64,000 nt of DNA from Rhyacophila brunnea (GCA_022495005.1 JAGYXB010000563.1:62001-126000); one strand, 5' to 3'; positions 22,883 to 34,530 are shown, numbered from the stretch's first letter. Notes: generated from the letters alone by a model not told the origin. Made by a program: numbers and translations.

Positions 22883-23480
22883 TATAGGTATATTTGATTA
22901 TATATTGACGTTCACCCCGGTCCTGGAATAGTCCCAAAGGTACTTTATCTACAACCGGTCCTGCCCTCGGACCGATCAAGAACCTTTGTTTGGCTAGCTC
23001 GATACTATTCGGGGAGAGGGTGATCAACTAAAGTTCTTGATTGACACTTTTGGAACACACTTGATCGATATTATTTAACTTTATATTATTTAGAATCGCC
23101 ACCTAATAATAGGTAGACGTCAAGGTTATTAATTATCCAATTAACTTTTAGTTTGAATTTATTTTCGTAAATATTTACGTAAATGTCAAAGACAGCTGAC
23201 CACCTGTCACTATTTTCAGATCAGATGTTTTCCGTAAAATACTTCGTAGATTATTTTCAAAATAAAACTCCTTGTGGTAATTCGGTTTAAATTATTTATT
23301 AAATTATTAGCAATAGTAAATTTATCTTCCTTTTATTTAATTGTTTATTAACAATTATACACTTTAATTTTAATTTCAAATAATTGCATAATTATTTTAT
23401 AAAACTTATTTAAATTAATTATTAAATAAAGTTAATTAATTATAATTCTCTTATATTTAATTTATGTACGATCACACCTT
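22883..23480. other. Non-coding, no gene recognised
   Basis: A GC-richer stretch at 22910-23030 holds a 62-codon minus-strand open frame (partly inside the transposon) without a known motif. The rest is AT-rich. Confidence 0.4.
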
Positions 23481-23546
23481 ATAACTATGAGTCGCCGACC
23501 GTAAACTTTGAAGAGCTATGCTTTTTCAAAAAAAAAAAATATTTAT

Positions 23547-23690
23547 CGCGGAAATAACTTCGCGAACGATGACGCGTCGCAGTATTATTCACGTTATCAA
23601 CTGACAGCCCGAACACGTGTCGGCTGCGATGACGTATCAACTCGTGACGCGTCGGGAATAATCTTCGCGAACGAATTACTTCGCGAAAAT
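23547..23690. repeat. CpG-rich nested palindrome with TTCGCGAA and GACGCGTC boxes
   Basis: About 144 bp with near symmetry. Left arm: TTCGCGAA at 23559 and GACGCGTC at 23571. Centre: CAGCCCGAACACGTGTCGGC, itself palindromic around the E-box CACGTG at 23614-23619. Right arm: GACGCGTC at 23646 and TTCGCGAA at 23664 and 23680. Unusually CpG-dense for this region. It could be a fold-back MITE core or a regulatory island; the sequence does not decide. Short open frames across it arise from the palindrome. Confidence 0.65.
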
Positions 23691-25017
23691 AATTAAAACT
23701 ATGTGAATTTGGTGCACCCTCGGGCACAACCTCACGGTGATATGAGAAGATCGACTACTACTGGTACATAAAATACAGGCCGTTATATAGATTCACAGCG
23801 GGAAAAACCCGAGATTTTGACGTCATTCGAAATATGGACCAATGGGAGATCGTTCTACCTCCTCCACAGAGCTAATGGCCAAAGTTTTGGACCAATCACA
23901 GAAAAGTCGTTTATTTCCCGGCTTTTCCGGAAAATTATGAACATTCAATAGAATAAAAATATATAATTAATTAATACCTATAGGCGGTACAAGTTTGATA
24001 ACAATCGTGAAAGTCCTTATAGGGCTTTTGGCACAAATTGTCCAAATATCTGTTAGTTCATTTATCGAGCTAACGGAAAAGAAAAATGAAAATATTTTTG
24101 CTAAAAATAATACGTAACAGAGGCGTGAATCATTAAGACTACCGACTGGCTACGTATTTGCAAAGAGAATGGCAGAAAAACAAACTTGTCCGTTTCTTTT
24201 ATGCAGAACTTTTGCGGGCTAATTATGGATGATCGGAAAGGGTTGCGGTTAAAATTTATTCAATTATATTTATAGAACACTTCAACTTAAAGGTATAACA
24301 TTAGTTTCAATCAAAATTTCTATGACAAGCCTTCATTTATTAAGTTTGAAAATTACCTACTTTGGGTAATTTAATATTGATCTGTCGAGGTTAATTGACA
24401 GATCTAAAGAATAATTTTTATTCGTAAATTAAGAGAGCAACCGAGTCCTTAGACTTACATTATCAGAATTTCTATTTTCGAAATTCCTTCATTTAACTTT
24501 TACAAAAGTAGGTACTTAAATTGGTACCCTTTTTATTATAATTCGAAATATTAATTTGTTATTTAAATTAAGTGTGCGTAATCAGTACTTACAAAACGTA
24601 ATCATTAGATTTTAAATACGACAATATTTGATATCATAATTTATTTATTTAAGTTATTTTACTTTGGCCGCGGTGAAAACATCGCGACTCAATTTAGAAA
24701 AAAATAAAATTTATTTTTATATAATTCAAAATCAGATTAAATACAAATGAACATTTATTTACAATGTTTAGCAAATGATATCCCATAAGTCGTTTACAAT
24801 TTATTATCTATTTTTAACCTTAATCCTATACATTTCAATTACTTACATTTCACCTTATAAGACCATTTGGTCCCCTTGAAAGAGAATTCATCCGTAGTTC
24901 ATTCTGAGGGGCTATAAGTCACTCAGACTGCACTACGGAACTCAATACACAATAACTATAGCTTTGTTTAGAGATTAGGCACGTATTTTGCAAGTAAAAT
25001 CGACATTCACGGTCGGA
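23691..25017. other. Non-coding; two CCAAT words at 23830-23900
   Basis: GGACCAATGGG and TTGGACCAATCAC lie about 55 bp apart just after the palindrome, near GACGTCATT at 23819. This is promoter-like in content but no downstream gene is visible. A short inverted pair CCGTAGTTC/CTACGGAAC lies at 24890-24945. The rest is AT-rich. Confidence 0.35.
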
Positions 25018-25500
25018 TCGAAAAGTTGTGACGTCACTAATTTATTAAGGAAAAATGCCGGCTGAGGGCCTACATTTTGGGGCCGTGTCATTAGGTTAGG
25101 TTTGGTTAGGTTAACCTAACAAATAATCCAGTTTATCGGCTATTTTCAAAATGCGTTTTCCGCTGCCTCCGGTATAACCGAACAGTACCTAACATTTCTA
25201 CCCACGGAATAAAACGATCATAGGGCCGGGCCACTTTCGAACTCCAGGGGCCTTATGTTAGAACTTGCGAGTTGAAGTCGCCCGGTCGACATGACGTCAT
25301 ATGACATCATTGTGACGTACTACCGGAGTGATAATAGCATTCGAGAAAATAACGCTATTAAAATACTGGCGTTATCCATTGTCCCCATACACAAATAGGT
25401 GTTTCAGCATAATAATATCTATGGTGAGCAGTGTGCGTTGGGCGGCTTGCCTCGAGCGTGTATTGGCTTACGTCACAATTACGTCATGTCGTCGGGTGAC
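25018..25500. promoter_or_regulatory. Cluster of CRE/ATF-like sites in a GC-richer island
   Basis: Perfect TGACGTCA at 25029-25036 and 25292-25299. Related words are TGACATCAT (25302-25310), TGACGTAC (25313-25320), TTACGTCAC (25468-25476) and TTACGTCAT (25479-25487). The island also has TTAGGTTAGG-type words at 25090-25125. CREB/ATF or bZIP binding is known for the TGACGTCA palindrome; function here is inference. No gene start is seen next to it, so the island could also be the internal part of an unrecognised transposon. Confidence 0.4.
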
Positions 25501-25970
25501 TTCATATCACCAGTTATAACATAGGCCTCCAGGACGAACTCGATCACTTTCGGCGGATGTATGTGTGAACCCGGTCGATGATGTAAGATTTGACATCGAA
25601 CTACGTATTTAACCCCTCATAAGGGAGGATAAAAACTTAGCCCCGGGATATGGGATATATCGCGGTGATTTACTATTCAAACGTTTAGTTTAATGCGAAA
25701 GTTTTTTTTTCTTAAGTAACGCGGAAGAGTTGAGGTTACTTCTTATCTGGCAAATCATCAATAAAATATAGGAGTCGGTAGAATCTTGACCATAATAAAA
25801 AAATCTATATTTTTCAAATATTTTCAAAACTAGGACAGTTTTGGTGTGTGACTCAATGAGGACAAGCCTTAATTACACGCAAGAAATACAAAGCTCCCAC
25901 AAAGCTGCACGTTGTGTTTACGTGACAAACTGTAATGCATATATTATGATATAGACGTAATTATTAAAAA
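25501..25970. other. Non-coding, no gene recognised
   Basis: Transition from the GC-richer island to AT-rich DNA. No repeats shared with the rest of the window were noticed. Confidence 0.4.
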
Positions 25971-26404
25971 TAATTACAAGATAAAAAGAACTTTTTATAT
26001 ACAACGTTTTTAAATTTTCTGTTGAATCATATAAACTTGACTTGACTAACTTAAACGATCAAAAAAATTTGTACTTGATAGAAATAATGCTGAAATGTCA
26101 TTTTGACATGTCATATTGATTTCCATAGTAACGCACGTATATATTAATAATTTAGTTGCTAGGACCTCAGACCTCTAGCAACCAATAATGGTGTCGAAAT
26201 AACTTTTCATACAAAACAGAATTAACTGAAAATGAATTCAATTCTACTTAAAGATGGCTAAACGTATTAAAAATGCATTGGCATCGTGTTCTGATATATT
26301 CTAAAAGTTTCAAATGTCTAGCTAGTCGGGAAGATAGTTGAAAGTCGATTGCAAGATTTGTACCGGACAAATAAGAATACGACCTAATAAAAAACGTTGT
26401 AATA
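25971..26404 (+). repeat. Dispersed repeat D, copy 1
   Basis: About 434 bp, homologous in direct orientation to 57677-58130 over nearly its whole length with high identity. Shared words: AATTACAAGATAAAAAGAAC, TTTCCATAGTAACGCACGTA, TGCATTGGCATCGTGTTCTG and GTCTAGCTAGTCGGGAAG. The ends are weakly inverted (TAATTACAAG against TATTACAACG read inward), which suggests a non-autonomous DNA element. Contains only short non-conserved open frames. Confidence 0.75.
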
Positions 26405-26724
26405 ACGTTAACGTACTTCCAATTATTTTCGTTTTCTCTGACTATCACCCTTGAGAACTTATCTCGGCATTTAATTGGGCTCTTCGAAACAACTCCTCGG
26501 CACCTAATCATTCAACCAATAGTATCTTCATTTTAGTTATGAATATTATTTTAGAATAATTACCATTAATGTATGTAGCGTATTAAAAATAAACACATTG
26601 TTTAAAAATACTGTGTTAATCTTATTTGTAGGTACTTTTGAACACAGATTTCACACTTTTTGATTTCACTTACTCGATGCTGGCTTAGGACGATCCTAGG
26701 TCGCTAAATCCGTATACGTATGTA

Positions 26725-27985
26725 CGAGGGTGGGTCAATAAGTCCTTAGAAAAGCCAACAAGTGGCGCGACTAGTACTGCAAGCGGTTTGTTTTCATGCA
26801 GCGGCACTACCGATTCAGTATGCTGCGAAGTTTCAATCAGATTGCTCGGGTTGTTGTGTGTTTCTCCTACATTTAAAAAAAAAATTTGCTTGTGGAAAAT
26901 GGAAAAATGGAAAATGGAGAAAATTGAGTTTAGAGCTGTTATTAAACATTTTAATATAAAGGGTTAACAGCAAAGGAAATAAAAAATGAGTTGGATTTAG
27001 TTCACGGCATATCTGCTCCTTCACTTGCAACTATTTATAACTGGTTAAATGAATTTAAACGTGGTCGTGACTACACCAGAAATGATCAATAAAATCGACG
27101 ATATGGTGTTAAGTGACCGAAGATTAAAGTTGAGTGAGATAATTGAGGTTACAGGGATCTCAAAGGTAGCGTCATTTCTATTTTACATGACAAATTGGGC
27201 ATGAAAAATATTTCTGCAAGATGGGTGCCGCGTTTGCTCACAGTCGACAATAAACGCAATAGGGTGGTGGCCTCTAAAGCCCTGTTGTCGCTCATGCAAC
27301 GCAATCCGGATGAATTTTTTCGTCGCTTTGTGACTGTAGATGAAACATGGATACACCAATATACTCCCGAGACGAAAGAACAGTCAAAGCAGTGGATTGC
27401 GAAAGGCGAACCATGTCCAAAGAAGGCGAAAACCGTAAAATCAGCTGGTAAGGTTATGGCTACTGTATTTTGGGATGCACGTGGAATTATTTTCGTTGAC
27501 TGTTTGGAAAAAGGAAAAACAATAACAAGGGATTATTATGCATCTTTATTGGACCAGCTAAAAAATAAAATTGAAGAAAAACGGCCTCATTTAAACAGGA
27601 AAAAAATCCTCTTTCATCAGGACAATGCCCGTGTTCACACATGTTTACGATCAATGGCTAAAATTGAAGAATTGAAGTTCGAATTGGTCGACCACCCACC
27701 GTATTCGCCAGATTTAGCCCCCAGTGACTTTTTTTTCCTTTTCCCAAACTTAAAAAAATGGCTAAGTGGACAACGTTTTTTTCAAATGAAGAAGTCATCG
27801 ATCGGACAAATGCTTATTTTGAGGACCTTCCGAAAACTTATTTTTCTGACGGTTTAAAAAAAAATTGAGAAACGTCTAACCAAGTGTATTGAGCTCCAAG
27901 GAAATTATGTTGAGAAATATAAAAAAAATTCAAAAATAAAACCTGTTTTAATGCTTTTTTCTAAGGAATTATTGACCCACCCTCG
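26725..27985 (+). mobile_element. mariner transposon, near full length
   Basis: A 1261-bp element flanked by TA at 26723-26724 and 27986-27987. Terminal inverted repeats of about 29 bp begin CGAGGGTGGGTCAATAA on both sides, with a single G/T mismatch. Size, TA target and inverted repeats are all as expected for mariner. It encodes one transposase on the plus strand, broken by several frameshifts, so it looks inactive unless the breaks are assembly errors. Confidence 0.95.
26899..27940 (+). pseudogene. mariner transposase (D,D34D), frameshifted
   Basis: ATG at 26899 (MEKWKMEKIEFRAVIKHFN) begins the N-terminal helix-turn-helix part. A one-base shift at about 26963 leads to LTAKEIKNELDL and LATIYNWLNEFKRGR. 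Another break lies near 27165. Then comes a 220-codon open stretch (27195-27857) holding WVPRLLT, the first catalytic Asp in TVDETWIHQY, the second in HQDNARVH, and YSPDLAPSDFFFLF, where the last Asp follows the second by 34 intervening residues, the mariner D34D spacing. A further shift at the T run near 27778 separates the conserved tail (SNEEVIDRTNAYFEDLPKTY). Cut-and-paste transposase of the nucleus; subfamily not determined. Confidence 0.9.
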
Positions 27986-27987
27986 TA

Positions 27988-28489
27988 TTATTATTTATTA
28001 ATGTAAGTATTAATTTAAACGTGATAGAAATTGATTTTGTGTTTAGATCTCACAGATTAATAATACTAACAATCAGATATAGTAAAATCTATTTAAATAC
28101 CTACGTTAAAGTTTGTGGTATTATATTATTTTATTACATATTATAAGTACACACAATAGTATCCATAATGTTATTTAGCACTACATAATACCAAACAGTC
28201 AGTCCAGTGTTTGCGAAACCCGTTATCGGCGGTTACCGTGTCAACCAACGGGTCAGCTGTCTGCTGGCACTAAGTAAGAATCACTGTACCGCTATGGGCC
28301 CAATTTTGATACTATACACTGCACTGATATCCTCAACTCAGCAGCGCACTGATAGAAGCTTTCGATTTACAGGTATTGGAACTTTAATAATTCATTCATC
28401 AATATAATGTAATACCAATTGTTTGGTGTGGTTGTGAAGCTATTTGACGTTACAGAGTGTAGTGGTTATAAGATTTTACTTATCTTAAT
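27988..28489. other. Non-coding, no gene recognised
   Basis: AT-rich, apart from a GC-richer patch at 28200-28340 with a 66-codon open frame that has no recognisable feature. Confidence 0.35.
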
Positions 28490-28810
28490 TATCATTATCA
28501 TCATCAGCCAGGATTGATCCACTGCTGGATGAAGGCTTCCCCATAGCTCCCCCCACTCTTATCGGTCCATAGTCCTTTATCGCCACGTATAGCCACCGAA
28601 CTTTATTAGTTCGTCTATCCAACGGGTTTTAGGGCGTACCTATGGTCGTTTAGTGCCCTTTGGGTACCACTATAATATGATGGCATTTTTCCAGCGGGTT
28701 GTCCACTCGCTGAGCGACACGTCCAACCCTCTGCTTAACGAGCTTTATCACATCGCATATTTTAATTATATTGATGTCATTCCGATGGATGCTGTTTTAC
28801 ATGCTGACTT
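28490..28810 (-). repeat. RTE-like LINE 3' end fragment
   Basis: Read on the minus strand it ends CATCCAGCAGTGGATCAATC and (GAT)n, like the unit of the 2915-5500 array. Upstream (28560-28780) is sequence of the type just before the tail of insect RTE elements, with blocks such as TCGTCTATCCAACGGG and TCGCTGAGCGACACG on the plus strand. No intact frame. Assignment rests on tail structure and memory of the family. Confidence 0.55.
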
Positions 28811-28858
28811 CAGACCATTGGATTTATCAGTTTAGCTACCTGATAAATTGGTATAATA

Positions 28859-28935
28859 TGGTGGTGGCGAACCTTTTTATGCCTAGGTGTCAAAAAAATA
28901 AAAATAACGTAATAATGTTTTTTTTTGTTTTAATT
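28859..28935 (+). mobile_element. Solo hAT-like terminus
   Basis: TGGTGGTGGCGAACCTTTTT followed by ATGCCTAGGTGTCAAAAA resembles the tip of many hAT elements (CAGTGGTGGCGAACC, then a GTGCCAAAA-like block). No opposite end or 8-bp duplication was found nearby, so it is a fragment at most. Confidence 0.35.
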
Positions 28936-28940
28936 AAGAA

Positions 28941-31194
28941 CAGCACATTTAGCTTTGACCAAGCAATTTTACTCAAATAAATTCTTCATTCAGAATCCAG
29001 GTTGACAACTTTTTAAAGCCATTAAAAATATCAAAACCCTGTTCAGAAACTTTCCGAAAAAATCAACCGTATACACGTTTTATTGGTTTTTTCCCCCAAA
29101 AAAGATCTTTTTTTACCTTTCCTTCCCAAAACATTTTTTTTGTATTTATTTAAATCAATCCATTTTTTAATTGTTGGTACCTACCCGTAGCTATCTTGCA
29201 TCATTTTATTTTAAAGCGTTGTGGAACGTAATTTTGCAATATTGTACCGCAATTGAGTGAAGATTTTAAGTTCGTAACCTATATAAAATGCGGTGGCTCA
29301 AAAAAAAAAAAAATGAAACCATCACGAAAATTAACCGAAAAAAGCGATTAACAATGTTTCGCAACAGCGCGCACGATTTTTCACATCGAAGTACGGCTCT
29401 CGTCGTGACGGAAAACCGTACTAATGTCCATTCATCGACAAACAATCTTGCAATACGTAATAATTTTAAACATACGTACATACATCTCGTATAATTATGA
29501 TATTCATTCAATATTTTGTTTTATTCAAGCAGAATTAATTATTGAAGAATCATTATTTTTTTATTACTTTATTCTGATTACATGGCTATACAATTATTAT
29601 TGCTTACGTACTGAGACATGGCAGGTGTTTTGTAATGCCAACTTTTTAAGTGTTGCCGTTGGAATAAAATAATTATCTGATGCAAAATCGAGGATGCTTA
29701 TAATTTAGTATGTGAATAATAAAAAATGAACGCTATCGATACGGACAATCTTGACTTATTGTATTAAAATAATAGAAAAGACCATCAGCGGCTATTGCGA
29801 CCTTCGCCATTTCCGAAGGAGAGATTACACGACACTGGGTATATTTTAACAATATTTAATTAAAATAGAAAAAAAAAACATTTTATTTCTTTAACGTTCG
29901 CACAGTATTATTGTGATTATGGTGTGCTTAAAACTGTGCTAGTTGTTAGGGTTTGCAATATCGGATTCCCATATCTCGAGATACCGGGATTTCGCGCTGC
30001 TTTTTGATGATTTTTGGCTTACTAATTGTAACAATTATAATACCTCAATACATATATATGATAAACATCCCTCGATAGCTGCCGATAGTCGCCGATAGCA
30101 GCCTTGTATGTAGAATAGATGCGCTGATACTGTAGCAATGTTTTTTTTTAAACATCACTCCTCCACTTTTAGATGTATTTACAACTAGCTTCATTATTTA
30201 TTTCAATAAAACCATACACGTCTAGGTACAAACAAGTAGTTATTAACCATTCACTCAATCAACCCCGGAATTTAAAGAGTTCACAAGGAAGTTACTAATA
30301 AATTTCAATAATATTATATGTCTTATCTAAAGAACAGAGATAGTTTTTTCAACTTACCTATCTCCTTTACCGTTTATATAGGTACTTAGATAGATAAAAC
30401 CATAATCGTATATAACCTACCCATAATACCCTTCATAATATATTTTAATGCTCAATTTTGTCAATGTGTCACGTAGTTACAGGTACTATTAGTGCCATTT
30501 TCCTTGTTTGCGTAGTGTGCCTTTCCCCCATATAATAATATAAATTTCCCCGCGTCGGGAAACCTGTGAATAATAGTGAATAAGCTAAACACACGCCTGA
30601 AACTCGAACTTCAGTAAATGTTTGATCAAACAATATAACTTCTGACACTTTGCAGTTCCACTACAAACACACTTAATAATAATTATCATGGCTGTGTGTG
30701 AGTTTTCATAATATTGATCATAATGTTTCGATAATATTATGACAGCCAGGATCGTAGTAGGTACTTCTTACTGTTATTTTATTTAAAAATTAGCTTGAAT
30801 AAAATTTGAGTGTTGAGTAAAATCTTTTTAAGGATTTTTTATCGACTTATTGTACTTCACTTAGGGTAGCTATAATTATTTGTATGTTTGGCTTTTTGAA
30901 TAGTTTTTCAGTTCTATCACGGTTATCACAATGCAACCAAATTTGGAGGAAATTGTCAAACGTTGGGCATTAGCCGAAATAATTTAAATCGTTGAGATAA
31001 AAGTTGAAATTTCTGAAAAAAAAACTGAAAAAGAATCGATAAAACGGGGTAAATAAAGACATACTTTCTCTCGATTAATTCGATATGGATGGCTAAAGCT
31101 TCTTTTGTAGATATATATTTTTTAATACCCAATTACACTAGTGTAGCAGTAGCATTGAAACAATTACAGAGCCGCGTAGGTTTACAAAGATGTA
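28941..31194. other. Non-coding, no gene recognised
   Basis: AT-rich with several A/T homopolymers. Short tandem CGATAGC-GCCGATAGT-type words at 30075-30105. Nothing coding. Confidence 0.4.
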
Positions 31195-31275
31195 TTGTTA
31201 CGTCACCGGGATCGAACCTGGAACCACCAGTATGAGAGCGCCTTGCGCATTAGGTTATGGCCGCCAGGTTTGTAA
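31195..31275 (-). repeat. tRNA-Arg-like SINE head
   Basis: On the minus strand ACCTAATGCGCAAGGC resembles the A box and D arm of tRNA-Arg, followed about 30 bases later by GGTTCGATCCC (B box). The T stem is only partly paired and the acceptor and anticodon stems do not form, so this is a tRNA-derived repeat, not a tRNA gene. Confidence 0.5.
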
Positions 31276-31493
31276 TGTATATCTAAAATGTCTTTCAGTC
31301 ATTCGTATAAGATGCTGCCCACTGTGACATAGGGATGGCGTATTGCGCTGGTGGTATGGGGTATAAACCCATTGGGCAGATGATGTTTAGATGATTTTTC
31401 AATCATGTTATGTATCTGTATCTTCAACGAGAAGACGTTTGCAATGTTCTCCGTAGATAAGGGTTGGATGTTTAACGGACCAATACAATATAA

Positions 31494-31871
31494 CGATACC
31501 ATAGTTCAATAGGGGAATAACTCAAAATTTAAAGGTTTTGAGTTAAGAATGCCATTAGACGTAGAAAGGTCTTCTCCTTATAATTCAACAAAAAATAGTC
31601 AAAAATTTCTTCAATGTCTCATAAAATCGAATAAACCTTTCTGAGATGAATCAGTAATTCCGTTATACAATCAAATTTATTGGTTAATTCCTTATTAAAC
31701 TGTACAATTTCATTGTGTATTGATGAATTCCACTAAATTGAATATAAAAAACATACATTTTCATTGAAATCAAGGCTTTAAAATTAAAATGAGAACTTCT
31801 GCAAAAAATTCAAACGCCATTATCTTGGAACAAGGTTTTATGAGTTGTTCCCCTATTGAACTATGGTATCG
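31494..31871. mobile_element. Inverted-repeat element (MITE-like), 378 bp
   Basis: Ends are inverted repeats of about 34 bp beginning CGATACCATAGTTCAATAGG on each side with few mismatches, followed by GGGAATAACTC/GGGAACAACTC. Flanked by ATAA on both sides, a possible short target duplication. Inside is AT-rich without open frames. Superfamily not clear. Confidence 0.75.
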
Positions 31872-32859
31872 ATAATATAATATAGGTGTTATCCAATATT
31901 GATGGATCCAAATCCTCCGCCTGGAGCGATAGAGGAATTTACATATCCTATAGTATTACATGTATTGTTATAAACATTATATACGCAATTTAAGAATGTT
32001 TTTCGTGTTGCTTCTTAGGTATCTACTTCAACATTGTGAATATAAAAATGACCCACCTACCTATTATAATTTGATTTATTTTAATGATTGACTTTTCCAG
32101 AAAACGAATGGGAAAAAGATTTTTTTCTACTAACTTATGAAATTGAAAAGAGAGTGCATAATTATTATTTAATCAAACGTAGACGTAGGGTCTACGGCGT
32201 AGAGGTTGAATTGATAAATTGACTACTTATATTCAGATAGAGTAAGAGCCCGCGAAGTTTCATCGACTTCAGTGTATTTTTACTTAGCGATATTGCTATG
32301 GGTGGCCGAGTCATCCGTAACGCCACTGGCAAAGTGCGTGTGGGGGCACTCCTAAATATTTCTCGAACCTATTGGGCAATTTAAATAACACCTTTTTTTA
32401 AGACCGGCAATACTGAATGCGAAAAACGTGTGTAACATTCACTTATCATGAGTTTGGCCTGTGATGCAATACAGTTATTAGTTGAATGTTTTATTTCTAT
32501 TTTACACCTACGTGTAAATTCAAAAACTGTGAGTCAGACAGAAATAGCCGAAGGTATTTTCAGAAGATGTTTATTGTATACACATATATTTTAGCTTAAT
32601 CGATTGTATTCGCATACATTATCATTATACAGACGTTGCAAGAAAATACATGTTGTACCTATCTTGTAATTTCAAACAATATTTTCTGTTTACATTGAAT
32701 TCCATTTACAATATTTTTGAAGATTGTAATGTTTTTTGATGTGTAAACATCCTAGCTTGTGTCCTTCCCCAATATCGTATTGTTGTAATCTCAAAAAAGT
32801 GTGAAGAAAACCGAACGGAAATACGTAACGTCACCTTGGAGAAAGGATATACGAATTTA
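31872..32859. other. Non-coding, no gene recognised
   Basis: AT-rich. A GC-richer piece at 32290-32350 (GTGGCCGAGTCATCCGTAAC) shares CATCCGTAACGCCAC-like words with 57015-57040 but not enough to call a family. Confidence 0.35.
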
Positions 32860-33200
32860 TCCGTACCACGTGAAAACAATGATAGAATTCCGAACGGCCT
32901 GCATATGCGTATGCTCGAGATAAGACCCCTTTTTACGCCGTCGCTTGATTTCCCTCTATCATCCGCCACGTTTCTTCATACGTTATGCGGGCATATAACG
33001 TGGTTCAACATATGTTAGGCGCGCTTCCAAGCAACTTCTCAAGATCTTGGTTGGCGTATACTAGAGTGTGTGTGTGATTCCTATTCTGATATAATATATT
33101 ACGATAAATCCTTGATGAGAAAAGACATCCGCATGAACATGCCGCAAACTTTTTGAGAAAATTTCCCTTGTAGTTGTATATATTGTAGATACCATGTGGG
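32860..33200 (+). repeat. Dispersed repeat A, copy 2
   Basis: Direct homologue of 820-1165, sharing CGTTATGCGGGCATATAACG-like sequence, GTGTGTGATTCCTATT, GATGAGAAAAGA and ATGCCGCAAACTTTTTGA. Diverged, no conserved reading frame. Confidence 0.6.
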
Positions 33201-33985
33201 ATTTTTACTAACTCACTTTCACCATTTATTAATAACAACCGTTGATCAAGTGACCCGTAAAATAACTTAACATTACGTATATAATAATAACAACAAGGGC
33301 GATTTTTACTTAGACATGAGAATACTAATTGGACTTTTTTTAAATTGTGTGTTCAATAATAATTGATGTTATCTTCATAACGTATATAAAAAGTTCCTAT
33401 CACCCACCTTTATTATTGAAATTGGTAATCCGTAGGTAGATCGATATATATATATATATATAATTTACGGATCCATTACTTGTGTGGTTTACGGAAGTAT
33501 ATGAAATAATTCGTGGGCACAATGTTATCATCAAACCGTGCCGAAAGAAGAATCGACGAATATACAGTTTTCAATTATTTATGAATTAGAATGAACTGTC
33601 CTTTTTCCAATTACAATTCCAGATATTTGAGTTAATTTTTCTAATTTTAGTCTAAGTTAAATAAAACCTTCTTCTAACGAGGCGTGGTTTGAATATATTA
33701 TGAATGCAATCTTGGCAAAAAATTACAAATGCTTATGATATTGCAGATTTATTTGTAGCAAACGTCCGCACGTTTATGATACAGGTGAATCCGTTTGAAA
33801 TACACTAGGGTAAAAACATATACATTAATGTTATAAGCGTAAAAGAAAAAGTGCCATATTTCGATAGGTTTTAACTGAACGATAAACACATAATGTTCGA
33901 TTATTTCCTACGAGATTTCATAAATTTTCATTAATATTTTTTATCGACGTACGTTGTTTATTTACTAATAAATCTTTTGTTTTTT
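33201..33985. other. Non-coding with a (TA)n microsatellite
   Basis: A (TA)n run at about 33444-33463. Otherwise AT-rich with no gene seen. Confidence 0.5.
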
Positions 33986-33987
33986 AT

Positions 33988-34395
33988 AAATGTCATATGA
34001 CTAAAGATAGTGTGGGGTTCGAACCCACGTGCATTGTGTTGTGGGTGACAGCCGAATATTTAGCCTAATCGTAGTGCAAAAGAATTTGCATATTTTGATT
34101 TATGATATTAAATATATTTGATTTAGACAAAAGTGATGAAGTACCATATCATGATCACGATTTACTAATGATCGTTCGTGATACATGATAAATTTTTAAC
34201 ATCAGTTGTATACATTATTGCATCTCTAAATTTTTATTAAATATTTTTTTGTTCTTTGTATAATACACAAGATTTAAGAATAAAACAATCTTTATTGAAT
34301 AATCAAAATTTCTAACAACTTTAGAAATTTAAATAATCCTAGACGAAAAATGTATCCCTTCGGACTTGAACCCGCACCTTTAGTCATGTGACATA
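33988..34395. repeat. Inverted pair of tRNA-like repeats
   Basis: TGTCATATGACTAAAG followed by GGGGTTCGAACCC at 33988-34035 (plus) and TGTCACATGACTAAAG with GGGTTCAAGTCC on the minus strand at 34345-34395. Both carry B-box-like words, in opposite orientation about 300 bp apart. Either two SINE heads inserted head to head or the ends of one inverted-repeat element. Confidence 0.4.
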
Positions 34396-34404
34396 TACAA
34401 TTAA

Positions 34405-34530
34405 ATAATATGCAAGACCTGGAAAGATGCGAGAATTTTTGGGATTCTTAGAGGCGCCGTGTGGTGTCCATATGCTCCAGCTGAGAAGCGGGTATGGTCA
34501 AAGGAAAGAAGAAGACGTGACCATGCAATG
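34405..34530 (+). pseudogene. LINE family L tail fragment, copy 2
   Basis: Plus-strand fragment with TTCTTAGAGGCGCCGTGTGG, then GTCCATATGCTCCA and GGTATGGTCAAAGGAAAG, which corresponds to the DSWRRRVVSICS end of the tail in 8420-8925 and 48030-48410. Only the last part is present, with stops. Confidence 0.6.

Noticed and set aside
25085..25125. Interstitial telomere (TTAGG)n
   Set aside because: Only two or three imperfect TTAGG-type words; too short to call.
29266..29511. Overlapping 81- and 68-codon open frames on opposite strands
   Set aside because: Mutual shadows in a short GC-richer patch; no conserved residues recognised.
31195..31275. Functional tRNA-Arg gene
   Set aside because: Good A and B boxes but no proper anticodon or acceptor stem.
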